This document shows, one piece after another, positions 15,929-25,500 of a stretch of DNA of 64,000 nucleotides. Position 1 is the stretch's first letter; every line of letters starts with the position of its first letter. The notes beneath the pieces are model-generated. The model did no database searches. It was not told where the DNA came from and saw nothing but the letters and a program-made list of their open reading frames with translations. Origin of the DNA: Kribbella monticola (GTDB taxonomy: Bacteria > Actinomycetota > Actinomycetes > Propionibacteriales > Kribbellaceae); assembly GCF_003261635.1 (NCBI RefSeq), contig NZ_QFXK01000032.1, forward strand, positions 1 through 64,000, given 5' to 3'. A program made the position numbers and the translations under genes.

Positions 15929-17023
15929 ATGCGACGGCCACGGATCAAGGGCATTCACAAGCCGGTGCGGCTGACGCCCACGCTGATCAGGATCGGCGGC
16001 GCACAGGTCGGGATCGGTGCGGAGATCGACGACGAGGACGGCATGATCTGGCGGCTCCTCGCGCTGATGGACGGCAGCCGCGAGCGCCCAGAGATCGCCG
16101 CCGCACTCATTGCCGACCATCCCGAGCTGACCGAGGGCGAAGCCGAGGACGCGCTGCAGGCGATCATCGACGCCGGGTACGTCGAGGACGCCGCCGCGGA
16201 GCCGCCGGCCAACCTGAGTCCGGCCGAGATCGAGCGCTACGAAAGAGCGATCCGGTACCACGCGTGGGTGGATCTGACCCCGCGCAGCTCCCCGTACGAG
16301 GTCCAATCCCGGCTCAAGTCGTCCCGCGTCGTCGTCCTGGGTCTTGGCGGCACCGGATCGGCAGTCGCCTCATCCCTGGTGGCCGCGGGCGTCGGCCGGG
16401 TGCACTGCGTGGACTTCGACACCGTGGAAGCCGGGAACCTGACGCGCCAACTCCTCTACACCGAGGACGACATCGACCAGCCGAAGGTGGCGGTGGCGGT
16501 CGATCGACTCAGCCGCATCAACTCCCATACCGAGGTCACCGGCGCCGAGCTCCGGGTCGATTCCACCGACTCGGTCGCCGCGCTGATGGAGGACGCCGAC
16601 CTGCTGGTGCTGTGTGCCGACCAGCCGATGTTCCTCATTCGCGAGTGGACCAACGAGGCCGCCCTGCGCACCGGCACGCCCTGGATGATCGCCCAGTACG
16701 CCGGTCCGATGGCCGTCGTCGGCCTCTACGTTCCGGGCGAAACCTGTTGCCCTGCTTGCCTTCCGAGTGTGGAGGACCGCCTCAAGGACAAGCACGGCAC
16801 CGACCCGGAAGACCTGTTCCCGTTCGAGGGGCATGCCGTGATCGCGCCGACTGCCAACCTCACCGGACACCTCGCCGCCCTGGACGCCGTCTATCACCTG
16901 GGCGGAATCCCGACCAGCACGCGCGGCGGCATGTTCCACCTCAGCCTCACCGACCTGACGTACCACTACGTCGTCCGCCCGACCGCCGGCAAGAAGTGCG
17001 ACACCTGTGGCTGGGTCGGATGA
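15929..17023 (+). CDS. ThiF/E1-like adenylating enzyme with N-terminal helical (RRE-like) domain
   Basis: 364 residues; GGGGAGGGG precedes ATG 15929. Residues 1-90 look like a winged-helix/PqqD-type peptide recognition element ('DGMIWRLLALMDGSRERPEI'). Residues 130-350 form an E1-like Rossmann domain with nucleotide loop 'GLGGTGS' (138-144), 'VDFDTVEAGNLTRQL' (D162, D164, R173) and K186. C274-x2-C277 and C357-x2-C360 make a zinc site. Such enzymes adenylate a C-terminal carboxylate or bind leader peptides in azole pathways. No YcaO or dehydrogenase partner lies nearby, so an azoline route is not supported. Likely substrate: the 39-residue peptide. The stop overlaps the next ATG (ATGA). Confidence 0.85.
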   Translation: MRRPRIKGIHKPVRLTPTLIRIGGAQVGIGAEIDDEDGMIWRLLALMDGSRERPEIAAALIADHPELTEGEAEDALQAIIDAGYVEDAAAEPPANLSPAEIERYERAIRYHAWVDLTPRSSPYEVQSRLKSSRVVVLGLGGTGSAVASSLVAAGVGRVHCVDFDTVEAGNLTRQLLYTEDDIDQPKVAVAVDRLSRINSHTEVTGAELRVDSTDSVAALMEDADLLVLCADQPMFLIREWTNEAALRTGTPWMIAQYAGPMAVVGLYVPGETCCPACLPSVEDRLKDKHGTDPEDLFPFEGHAVIAPTANLTGHLAALDAVYHLGGIPTSTRGGMFHLSLTDLTYHYVVRPTAGKKCDTCGWVG

Positions 17024-18222
17024 TCACCCTCGACGCCGACAGCCGGCTCGCCGTCGGCCACCTCATCGTCCGGCAGGAGAACGAGGACGAGTACGTCGTG
17101 GGCGATCCCGCCACCGGCACCTTCGTCGTGGTCCCCGAGCTCGGCGCACGGCTGGTCGAGCTGTTCGCGGCCGGCCGGTCGGTCGCCGAAGCCGCGACAG
17201 CACTCGAGCAGGAGACCGGCGAGCCGATCGACGCGCTCGACTTCGCCGAGGTGCTCGTCGAGGCCGGGATCATCAGCGACCGGACCGAAGTGGCCAAGGC
17301 GAAGGTCTGGTCGGTGTCCCGGGTTCCTGCCTGGGTGGTGAAACCGCTGTTCGGCAAGGTGGCCTGGACGTTCTACGCCGGCTGTCTGCTCAGCACGCTG
17401 TGGATGTTCGTCGCCGAGCCGTCGCTGCGGCCGACGTACGAGGACACCTTCGTGTTTCCCGACATTGCGGCCAGCCTGTTGCTGACCAACATCGTGGTGG
17501 TGTTGCTGACGATCCTGCACGAGATCTGGCACGCCTTCGCCGGCGCGGCGGTCGGCGTACCGTCGCAGCTCCGGCTCGAGCGGCGTGGCGTGTTTCCCGT
17601 GCTGGAGACCGATCTGTCCGGGCTGTGGGCCTTGCCGCCGGCCAAGCGGTACGGGCCTTTTCTTGCCGGGATGGGGATCGACAGCGTCATCCTGTTCGCC
17701 GCGGTCGCCCCGCGGTACGCCTGGTCGCACGGCTGGATCGAGCTGCCACCGGGTCTCATTCGCATCCTCGCGATGGTCGTGCTCAGCCAGGTCGCGAAAC
17801 TGGCCTTCCAGACGTTGGCCTATCTGCGCACCGACATGTACCTCGTGATGGCGACGGCGACCGGCTGCAACAACCTGCACCAGGTCACCCGGCTCTCGCT
17901 CAAGCGGCTGATCCGCAAACTGCGGCCTGAGGAAGCAACCATCCTGCGGGACGCGAACCCGCGTGACCTTCGAGTCGCCCGCTGGTACCGGCTGCTCTAT
18001 CTGGCCGGCCTGATCTGGATGGTGTTCTTCGCGTGGGAGTTCGTGCTGCCGAGCGCGAAGGTGGCGCTCGGCTGGTCGCTGGGCATCCTGTTCGGCGCGC
18101 CGATCGCCAGTTTCTACTGGTGGGAAGGCCTGCTGCTGATCAGTTTCACGCTGCTGGACGTCACGCTGCCGCTGTTCGTGGTGGTCCGCAACCGGCTTCG
18201 GGCCCGGAGGGCAGTCGCATGA
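17020..18222 (+). CDS. PqqD-domain/M50-type membrane zinc metalloprotease
   Basis: 400 residues. The first 95 residues are PqqD-like ('VVGDPATGTFVVVPELGARL', 'VLVEAGIISD') and could hold the precursor. A membrane domain with about six helices follows. Helix 2 carries H167-E-I-W-H171, the HExxH motif of M50 site-2-protease-type enzymes, and 'LRTDMYLVMATATGCNN' gives D272 as the probable third ligand. This matches the group of membrane peptidases encoded beside modified peptides. It probably cleaves and/or exports the product. Start and stop both overlap neighbours by four bases (ATGA), so the three enzymes are translated together. Confidence 0.85.
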   Translation: MITLDADSRLAVGHLIVRQENEDEYVVGDPATGTFVVVPELGARLVELFAAGRSVAEAATALEQETGEPIDALDFAEVLVEAGIISDRTEVAKAKVWSVSRVPAWVVKPLFGKVAWTFYAGCLLSTLWMFVAEPSLRPTYEDTFVFPDIAASLLLTNIVVVLLTILHEIWHAFAGAAVGVPSQLRLERRGVFPVLETDLSGLWALPPAKRYGPFLAGMGIDSVILFAAVAPRYAWSHGWIELPPGLIRILAMVVLSQVAKLAFQTLAYLRTDMYLVMATATGCNNLHQVTRLSLKRLIRKLRPEEATILRDANPRDLRVARWYRLLYLAGLIWMVFFAWEFVLPSAKVALGWSLGILFGAPIASFYWWEGLLLISFTLLDVTLPLFVVVRNRLRARRAVA

Positions 18223-18812
18223 GTCAACCGCTGATCAACCGGCTGCGGCCGCGCCGGATGGGCCTGGCGATCGGCATTCTGGTCACCGTGCTCAGCGTCC
18301 TGACGATGTCGAGTCTGGCGTTCGGCGTACTGCTGAACCAGTTCGACGACAAGACCGCGCTACCGTGCGATCAGGTGCCCGGTACGCCGGAACCGTTCGA
18401 GGGCAACAACCACATCGCGTACCAGGGCGCGTCGCACGCGCCGTACAAGACGAAGCCACCCACGTCCGGGCCACACTCGCCGCGGGTCGTCATCCCCGGG
18501 ATCTACCGCGAGCCGATCCCCGAGGAACTGCAGGTGCACATCCTCGAACACGGTCACGTGCTGATCCAGTACGCCGCTGACGTGGCGCCCGCCGACGTCG
18601 AGAAGATCGAGCGGATCGGCCGCCAGTACCCGCGAGACGCTGTCATCGCGCCGTACCCGACACTCGACCACGGCATCGCCGCCACCGGCTGGCAACGACT
18701 GCAGCGGTTCGACAGCTACGACGAAGACGGCATCACGAACTTCGTCACCAAGGTTGCCAACCGCTACAACCACGGCTGGCGCAACAAGGCGACCGACTGT
18801 GTGAGCCGTTAA
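18219..18812 (+). CDS. DUF3105 membrane-anchored protein
   Basis: 197 residues; CCGGAGGG precedes ATG 18219, which overlaps the protease stop. One transmembrane helix (about 15-40) is followed by an extracytoplasmic DUF3105 domain with 'HAPYKTKPPTSGPH' and 'LEHGHVLIQY'. The conserved His and two Cys ('LPCDQVP', 'TDCVSR') could bind metal or form a disulfide. DUF3105 has no established activity that I know of. Its position as last gene in a tightly coupled peptide operon suggests a step outside the membrane, for example immunity, folding or final processing. Confidence 0.8.
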   Translation: MSQPLINRLRPRRMGLAIGILVTVLSVLTMSSLAFGVLLNQFDDKTALPCDQVPGTPEPFEGNNHIAYQGASHAPYKTKPPTSGPHSPRVVIPGIYREPIPEELQVHILEHGHVLIQYAADVAPADVEKIERIGRQYPRDAVIAPYPTLDHGIAATGWQRLQRFDSYDEDGITNFVTKVANRYNHGWRNKATDCVSR

Positions 18813-19333
18813 GGCTCGACCAGTTCCACCGAGGCGGCGTGACGCCGGGCCAGGTGGTGGTACACGGTGGCGTTGTGGTCGACGAAGAGCTTGGCGGTGC
18901 CTTCGAGCGGGATGATCTTCTTGGCAGGGCTGCCTAAGGCAACTGATTCCGGTGGAATCACCGACCCCGGCGTGACCGTTGCACCTGCGGCGATCAGGGT
19001 CCGCTCGCCGATCACGGCGCCGTCGAGGACGATCGCGCCGTTGCCGATCAGCGCCTGCTCGCCGACCGTGCAGTCGTGCACCAGGCACTGGTGACCGACG
19101 GTGGCGTTCTTGCCGACCTCGCAGACACCGTCCCCGACGTGGATCACCGAGTTGTCCTGGATGTTCGCGCCTTCGCGGATGACGATCCGGCCGAGGTCGG
19201 CGCGGATCACCACGCCGTACCAGATGGAGGCGCCCTTCTCGACGACCACGTCACCGACCAGAGTGGCCGTCGGCGCGATCCAGGCTTCCGGGTGCACGGT
19301 GGGGCTGACGCCCTCGAACGAATACAGCGGCAT
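18809..19333 (-). CDS. Gamma-type carbonic anhydrase / hexapeptide-repeat protein
   Basis: 174 residues forming a left-handed beta-helix of hexapeptide repeats ('ASIWYGVVIRADLGRIVI', 'IGNGAIVLDGAVIGERTLIA'). His residues in 'NSVIHVGD' and 'VGHQCLVHDCTVG' are placed as the three zinc or iron ligands of gamma carbonic anhydrases of the YrdA/PaaY type. It would hydrate CO2, or may be one of the inactive members. The gene converges with the DUF3105 gene with a 4-base overlap of their ends. It lies 2 bases after the MFS gene and is in the same leftward unit. Confidence 0.88.
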   Translation of the reverse strand: MPLYSFEGVSPTVHPEAWIAPTATLVGDVVVEKGASIWYGVVIRADLGRIVIREGANIQDNSVIHVGDGVCEVGKNATVGHQCLVHDCTVGEQALIGNGAIVLDGAVIGERTLIAAGATVTPGSVIPPESVALGSPAKKIIPLEGTAKLFVDHNATVYHHLARRHAASVELVEP

Positions 19334-19335
19334 GA

Positions 19336-20577
19336 TCAGGAGACTATCCGGATCTTGCGGACCAGCACCGCGCCCGCGACGGTGACTGCCGCGGCCAGGC
19401 CGTAGAGGACCGGGTAGCCGCCGGCGTACTTGACCACCGGTGCGGCGATCGCCGGAGCGATCACCTGCGGCAGCGAGTTGGCGATGTTGATGACGCCCAG
19501 GTCCTTCGCCCGGTCGCGGGCGTTCGGCAGCACCTCGGTGAGCAGCGCGAAGTCCACCGACAGGTAGACCCCGAACCCGATCCCGAGCACGACGGCCGCG
19601 AGGATCGCGCCGGTCCAGGTCGGCCAGGCGGCGAACAGCACCACTCCGACGGCCATCACCGCACCGGACCAGGTGACGAAGATCTTGCGCCGCCCCAGCC
19701 GGTCCGACCACCTCCCGGATCCGACCGCGGTCAGCAGCACACACAGGCTGTAGATCGCGACCAGGATGAGCACGCCGGTGCCGGGATCGGCGTACCCGAC
19801 TTCGTCCTGCAGATAGAAGAACAAGTAGAGCGTGCCGAGTGAGTTCCCGAGGTTGAGCAGGAAGCGGGTCATCCAGGCCCAGCCGAAGTCCGGGAAGCGG
19901 CGCGGGTCGAGCCAGAAGCCCCGCGCGAAATCTCGCCAGACAAGGGTAGGCCGCTCCAGCAGCCGTTGGTCGCCGCTGATCAGCAGGTACGGAACGACCG
20001 AGACGAGCAGGAAGATCGCGCAGGCCACGTAGCCGGTCCCGATGCCGCCGACGATGGTGGCCAGGCCAACGCCGGCCAGTCCACCGAGGGTCTGCGCCAG
20101 CGCGACCCAGCCACCGACGACACCGCGCTGCTTCCGCGGCACCCGGTCCGGTACCGCTGCCGTGACGGCCGCCAGCAACGCGTTGCAGAACAGTTGCACG
20201 AGGCCCCAACCGAGCAGCATCCAGGCCACCGCGCCGGCGCCGGCCAGGATCAGCAGCCCGACGACACCACCCACAGCACCGATCAGCACCCACGGCACCC
20301 TGCGGCCGAACCGAGATCTGGTCCGGTCGGAAATCGCCCCGAACAAGGGGTTCGCGAAGACCGACACCGCCGCGCCGACCCCGGTCACCAGTCCGAAGAC
20401 GAACTCTTTGTTGCCCGGGGCAATCTTATCGGACTGCTGCGCGAGCAGCACCTGGATCGGTCCGACCCAGGCGGCGAACACGCCGACATTCGTCAGTACG
20501 ACGGCAGCCGTCCACCGGCCGCGAACGGCGGCGATCGGCTCCGCGAGCGCCGCGGACACAGCCGGACCGGTGGTCAT
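19336..20577 (-). CDS. MFS transporter, probable glycoside/sugar uptake
   Basis: 413 residues with about 12 transmembrane helices in two halves. The loop signatures 'GAISDRTRSRFGRRVPW' and 'GRWSDRLGRRKIF' are the classic MFS G-x3-D-R-x-GRR motif in each half. Similarity is closest to the glycoside/SLC45-like group. ATG 20577 overlaps the stop of the GH1 gene (ATGA), so transporter and beta-glucosidase are coupled, pointing to uptake of a beta-glucoside. The exact sugar is not known. Confidence 0.87.
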   Translation of the reverse strand: MTTGPAVSAALAEPIAAVRGRWTAAVVLTNVGVFAAWVGPIQVLLAQQSDKIAPGNKEFVFGLVTGVGAAVSVFANPLFGAISDRTRSRFGRRVPWVLIGAVGGVVGLLILAGAGAVAWMLLGWGLVQLFCNALLAAVTAAVPDRVPRKQRGVVGGWVALAQTLGGLAGVGLATIVGGIGTGYVACAIFLLVSVVPYLLISGDQRLLERPTLVWRDFARGFWLDPRRFPDFGWAWMTRFLLNLGNSLGTLYLFFYLQDEVGYADPGTGVLILVAIYSLCVLLTAVGSGRWSDRLGRRKIFVTWSGAVMAVGVVLFAAWPTWTGAILAAVVLGIGFGVYLSVDFALLTEVLPNARDRAKDLGVINIANSLPQVIAPAIAAPVVKYAGGYPVLYGLAAAVTVAGAVLVRKIRIVS

Positions 20578-21941
20578 CCCCGGCTCTTGGTGATCAGGTC
20601 GCGGTACCAGTGGTACGACGCCTTCGGCGTGCGGACCTGACTCTCGAAGTCGACGTGGACCAGGCCGAAGCGCTGGGAGTACCCGGCGGCCCACTCGAAG
20701 TTGTCCAGCAGCGACCACTGGAAGTACCCGCGAACGTCGATGCCGTCGTCCGTCGCCTTCCGGAGCTCGCGGAGGTACCCGTCCAGGTAGTCGATCCGGC
20801 GCTGGTCCGCAACCTCGCCGTCGACCGGGCCGTCGTTGATCGCGCAGCCGTTCTCGGTGATGTAGAGCGGCGGTAACCGGTCGCCGTACCGGTCCTTCAA
20901 GGTGCGCAGGATCTCGCCGAACGCCTCGGGCACGATCGGCCAGCCGAAGTCGGTCTTCGAGTACTCCTCGATCGACCGCGGCTCGAACGGCAGGCCCTCG
21001 GGCAGCGGGAGACCATCGGTCGCGGCACTGTCCGGGTTGCCCGTCGGCGCGCCGACGCGGGTCGGCGAGTAGTGATTGAGCCCGAAGAAGTCCAGCGGCG
21101 TCGAGATCACCTCGAGGTCCTCCGCGACCGGTCCGGGCATCGCCTCGCCGAGACCCTCGGGGTAGCGCCCGAGCACGATCGGATCGGCGAACAGCCAGTT
21201 GATCAGGTTGTCGTAGAGAGCGGCCGCCTCGCCGTCCTCGGGGCTGTCGCTGGCCGGCCAGGTCGGGGCGTGGTTGGTGGCGATCCCGATCTCGGCGGCA
21301 CCACCGGCCCGCAACGCCTGTACTGCGCGGCCGTGCGCGAGCAACTGGTGATGCGCCACCGGTAGCGCCTCGAACCCGAGCGCCTTGCCGGGCGCGTGGC
21401 CACCCATCGCGTACCCGACCAGCGTCAGCACCATCGGCTCGTTGATGGTCATCCACATCGGCACCCGGTCGGCGAACCGCTCGGCCAGGATCGAGGCGTA
21501 GTCGGCGAACCGCGAGGTGATGTCACGGGACAGCCAGCCGCCCGCGTCTTCCAGCGGCTGCGGGGTGTCCCAGTGGTACAGGGTCGGCGCCGGCGTGATG
21601 CCGGCGCCGAGCAACTCGTCGATCAGCCGGTCGTAGAAGTCGAGCCCGGCGGGATTCGCCGGGCCCTGACCGGTCGGCTGGATCCGCGGCCACGCGAACG
21701 AGAACCGGTACACGTCGACGCCGAGGTCCCGCATCAGCGCCACGTCCTCGGCGTACCGGTGGTAGTGGTCGCACGCCACTGCTCCGGTGCCGCCGTTCAG
21801 GATCCGGCCCGGTTCGGCGCAGAACGTGTCCCAGGTCGAGATGCCGCGACCGCCCTCGGTCACGGCTCCCTCGATCTGGTACGCCGACGCCGAGACCCCC
21901 CACTTGAAATCCGGGCCGAAAACGAGTGGCTCAGCAGTCAT
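20574..21941 (-). CDS. GH1 beta-glucosidase
   Basis: 455 residues, normal for the family. Cleaves terminal beta-linked glucose or related sugars by a retaining mechanism. The acid/base Glu is in 'MTINEPMVLTL' and the nucleophile Glu in 'YITENGCAI'. The N-terminal 'FKWGVSASAYQIEGA' is the GH1 signature. There is no signal peptide, so it acts in the cytoplasm on imported glycoside. I chose ATG 21941, which has GAGGA eight bases upstream; other ATG codons lie 6 and 15 bases earlier. It overlaps the end of the YbjQ-like gene by 11 bases. Confidence 0.93.
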   Translation of the reverse strand: MTAEPLVFGPDFKWGVSASAYQIEGAVTEGGRGISTWDTFCAEPGRILNGGTGAVACDHYHRYAEDVALMRDLGVDVYRFSFAWPRIQPTGQGPANPAGLDFYDRLIDELLGAGITPAPTLYHWDTPQPLEDAGGWLSRDITSRFADYASILAERFADRVPMWMTINEPMVLTLVGYAMGGHAPGKALGFEALPVAHHQLLAHGRAVQALRAGGAAEIGIATNHAPTWPASDSPEDGEAAALYDNLINWLFADPIVLGRYPEGLGEAMPGPVAEDLEVISTPLDFFGLNHYSPTRVGAPTGNPDSAATDGLPLPEGLPFEPRSIEEYSKTDFGWPIVPEAFGEILRTLKDRYGDRLPPLYITENGCAINDGPVDGEVADQRRIDYLDGYLRELRKATDDGIDVRGYFQWSLLDNFEWAAGYSQRFGLVHVDFESQVRTPKASYHWYRDLITKSRG

Positions 21942-22542
21942 TCGCATCATCCTCATCGGGTTTGGCGGCAGGGGCGTCCTGCGGCCGTGGCGGCTCTACC
22001 TTCCGGACGATCACGGCGGTGCCGTACGCGGCCACCTCGCTCATCGTCTGGGCGATCTCGTTGCAGTCGAAGCGCATCGCGAGGATGGCGTTCGCGCCCA
22101 TCTGCTGGGCCATCTGGCACATCCGCATCACCGCGACGTGCCGCGACTCGGCCAGCATCTGGGTGTACTCCGGTACTTCGCCGCCGCCGAGTGAGCGGAA
22201 GCTCGCGGTGAAGTTCGAGCCGAAGTCACGGCTGCGCACGGTCAGCCCGAACACCTCGCCGAACACCTTCTCGGCCGTGTACCCGGGCAGGTCGTTCATG
22301 GTCGAGACCAGCACCGGGTACGGCGAACCCTGCGGCGCCACGTGCGGCACGTTCGACTGCTGGGTCGGCTGGTAGCCGCCAGGCGCCTGGCCGTAGCCCG
22401 GTTGCCCGTAGCCCTGCGGCGGCGGGCCCTGCTGGTAACCGGGCTGCGGTGGCGGCGGCGCGTATCCGGGCGGAGGGCCCTGCTGGTAACCCTGCGGCGG
22501 GTACGGCGGCTGGTTCGGGTTCGGGGGAAAGTTCTGGTTCAT
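21931..22542 (-). CDS. YbjQ/UPF0145-like protein with Pro/Gln/Gly-rich N-terminus
   Basis: 203 residues. The first 80 residues are low complexity (repeats of 'PGYQQGPPPQGYGQPGYG'), as in many actinobacterial proteins with disordered N-tails. The rest is a YbjQ-type 'putative heavy-metal-binding' domain ('MNDLPGYTAEKVFGEVFGLT', 'QQMGANAILAMRFD', 'AYGTAVIV'), a pentameric fold of unclear function. The tail is acidic. GGAAAGATGACGG precedes ATG 22542. It sits at the head of the leftward unit with GH1 and MFS genes but has no obvious link to sugar use. Confidence 0.8.
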   Translation of the reverse strand: MNQNFPPNPNQPPYPPQGYQQGPPPGYAPPPPQPGYQQGPPPQGYGQPGYGQAPGGYQPTQQSNVPHVAPQGSPYPVLVSTMNDLPGYTAEKVFGEVFGLTVRSRDFGSNFTASFRSLGGGEVPEYTQMLAESRHVAVMRMCQMAQQMGANAILAMRFDCNEIAQTMSEVAAYGTAVIVRKVEPPRPQDAPAAKPDEDDANDC

Positions 22543-22569
22543 GCCGTCATCTTTCCAGCCCACAGGTCG

Positions 22570-25500
22570 TCACAGGCGGAAGACCTGCAACTCGTACAGC
22601 GAGTATCCGTACGACGTCGCCCGCTTCGTGCCGGTGACCCGGACGTAGCGCGCCGGGGTCGCGCCGAACCGCACCACGTCCTCACCACCGTCCCCGTTGC
22701 TGGTGGCAAACACCTGCTGCCAGTTCACGTTGTCCCGGGACACCTCGACCCTGTACGCCGTGGCGTAGGCGGCCTCCCAGTTCAGCACCACCCGGCGGAT
22801 GGACTGCTCGCTGCCGAGGTCCACCTTCAGCCACTGCGGATCCGACCAGTTGCTCGCCCACCGAGTCGCCAGATTGCCGTCGACGGCGTTCGGTGGTGGC
22901 GAGTTGAACCAGCCGGTCTCCGCACTGCTCGCCGTCGCCGTCTTCCCCAGCGCCAGGTTGCTGACGTCGTCGCCCCGGCGGGCCGGGAACTCGACCACCT
23001 GCTGGTACGTCGGCCGGTTGACCCATGCCATCCGGTCCTGGGTGATCCCGCCCATCGGCTGGTGGACGATCTGGTCGGCACAGAACTGGTCGCCCGCGGC
23101 ACAGTCCGCCGTCGCCGGGTACGTCGTGGTCGCCGGCACCTTTGTTGCTGCCAGCAACGAGTCGGCCAGCACCGAACGACAGGCCGCCAACGAGCCACCG
23201 CCGCAGAACGTCACCGGCTGAGCGGTCTTCACCGGATCGCCGAGAACCTTGCGCAGATCCCGCTGGACGAAGCCCCACCAGCCGTTCTGGAAGGCGGACC
23301 CTTGCGCGCTCGGCCGCTCGTCGATCTTCTGGGTGTGCACCAACGCGTTGTAGAGATCCGGACCAAGGCCCTGGAACTCGGCCGGCACCAACAGCGGCCA
23401 CCACGCGTCGAGAATGCGAATCGCCTCGGCATGGTCGTAGGTCTTGGACGCCTCGTTCGGCGTCTTCCGATGGCTCCCGGCCGCCTGCCAGGCCTGCAGT
23501 TTGGCGACAGCGTCCGCGACGGCCGGATCCGTGATCGGCGCGCTCTTCAGAACCCGGAGCAGGTACGGCAGTACCTCGTCGCCGCGCAGGTCGACCGTCG
23601 CCGCGCTCTCCATCGCCTCGACCAGCTTGCCGCGGGTGAACTTCTGCCCCGACGAGATGACCGACTTGATCCGGTCGTCCAGCGGCTGGCTGCGGTAGAC
23701 CGAGTTGTAGCCGAAGTTGCCGTCGGCCGCGGAGAACCCTGGCGCCTGCTTGTTGTTCCAGCTGGTCAGGTAGTCCTGGTTGACCACCTGCGGATGCTGG
23801 GCCACCGGCGTGTACGTCGCCCGGTTCGTATCCGGGTTCCAGCCCTGCCACTCGTACTGCGGGTAGCCCCAGGTCGGCAGGTTCGGGTCGGCCCCGTCCG
23901 GGCGGACGGGGTTGTCACCGGAGTTGAAGTACGCGATGTCGGTCTTGTCCGTGTAGAACCAGTTGAACGTGTAGCCGATGTTGCTAGCCGCGCTCTTGAA
24001 GTCGGCCGCGGAGTGGATCCGGTCCGGGTCGTTCAGCTGCATGAATCCGAGCGCCGAGCCGGCCTCGTTCCCGTACGTCGAGCGGTTGCTGGTGAACAGC
24101 ACCGGCCTGCCACCGACCGTGCCGCGATGCGTGACGATACCGAGTTTGGTGCGCTGGGCAACCAACGTGTACGAACCGGCCGGCTCCGACGAACCGAGGC
24201 TGGAGTACCAGGCGTTGTGGCGTTCGAGTTTCTCGATCGGAAGACACTGGCCGCGGAACACGTAGTACGTCGAGGCCTTGGTCGGTGTCGAGCCATCCGG
24301 CTCACACAGCGGTACGGCGTACGTGTCCGTGATGTCCTGGCCGGCCGAGGTGGCGCTCCAGGAGTAGTCGGCGCCGTGACCGATCAGCGTGTAGAAGTTC
24401 AGCCCGGCGAAGGCGATACCGCGTGAGCTGACACCTGGTCCCTGGAGTTCCTGGCGGAGCAGGAGTTGCGGCGCGAAGTACCCGGTCTGCGGTCCGTAGA
24501 CGGCGATCGGGTTGCCGCTCTCGGTGTACTGGCCCGACACCATCAGCGCGTTCGACATTCCCTTGGGACCGAAGCCTTCTGGGAAGACGCCGCCGTTGAA
24601 GATGCCGCGCAGCGATTCCTTGCTCTGCGTCTTGTTCGGCGGCTTGACGCCGGTGCTGCTCTTCGGGGCAACCGTTGCGGTGGTCGCCGAGCCGGTCTGG
24701 TCTACAACCTCCGGCTCGGGCGTCACCGAACCACGGTCCGGCATCGCGCGGCCGGCCGGGTTCGCACTGGTTGTTCCGTACGGGAACGTGGTCCCGTTGT
24801 GCACGGTCGTCGGCGCCTCGGGGTCGTTCTGCGAACGGAACGACTCCCAAACCTTGGTGCCCTGGGCAACGCCGTACTTCGCCTGTGCCTCCAGCAGCGC
24901 GAGTGCTGAGGCCATCTCGCCGCCACCACCGGTGCCGAAGATGCCGGCCACGACCGCGGCCGTAGCGACCACGTCGGTCACCTTCCACGGTTGCGGGGTC
25001 GGCAGGCCGAGGGCGACGTACTCACCGGGGTACGCGATGCCGACCGTGTTGATGTAGTAGTTGACGCCGTCGACCCAGGCCTGGATGTCCTTCTGCATCT
25101 TGAGACCGTCGGCACCGTAGAGTTCGTCGGCATTGTCGAACTGCCGCTGCAGATCCGCTTCGGTGTACGGCGCGGTCCGCCAGAACTCCTGCTCGAACGC
25201 GCGGTTGGCCGCCGCACCACCGGCGAACGGGGTCAACTGGCCGCGACCGAGATGCCGGAACACGTCCATCACGAACAACCGGTCCTGCGCGCCGGCATAG
25301 CCCGCGCCGAACATGGTGCCCTCGCGGGTGGTCCCGGTGATGTGCGGGATGCCGCGCGACTTGTCCCGCACGATGGTCACATCCGGCCGCGGGCTGTAGG
25401 TGCTCGCGACGTCGTCCGGCTTCACGCCGAACGACGAGTCGTCGTAGTACGGGTCGAGGCCGTCGTCGGTCATGCCCTGGGAGTTCCACACCAGCCGCTC

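Noticed and set aside
15721..18812. Lanthipeptide, lasso, thiopeptide or azole class for the peptide operon
   Set aside because: No LanB/C/M, lasso cyclase, YcaO, flavin dehydrogenase or radical SAM gene is present, and the core has no Ser/Thr-rich or lasso-like pattern. ThiF alone does not make azoles.
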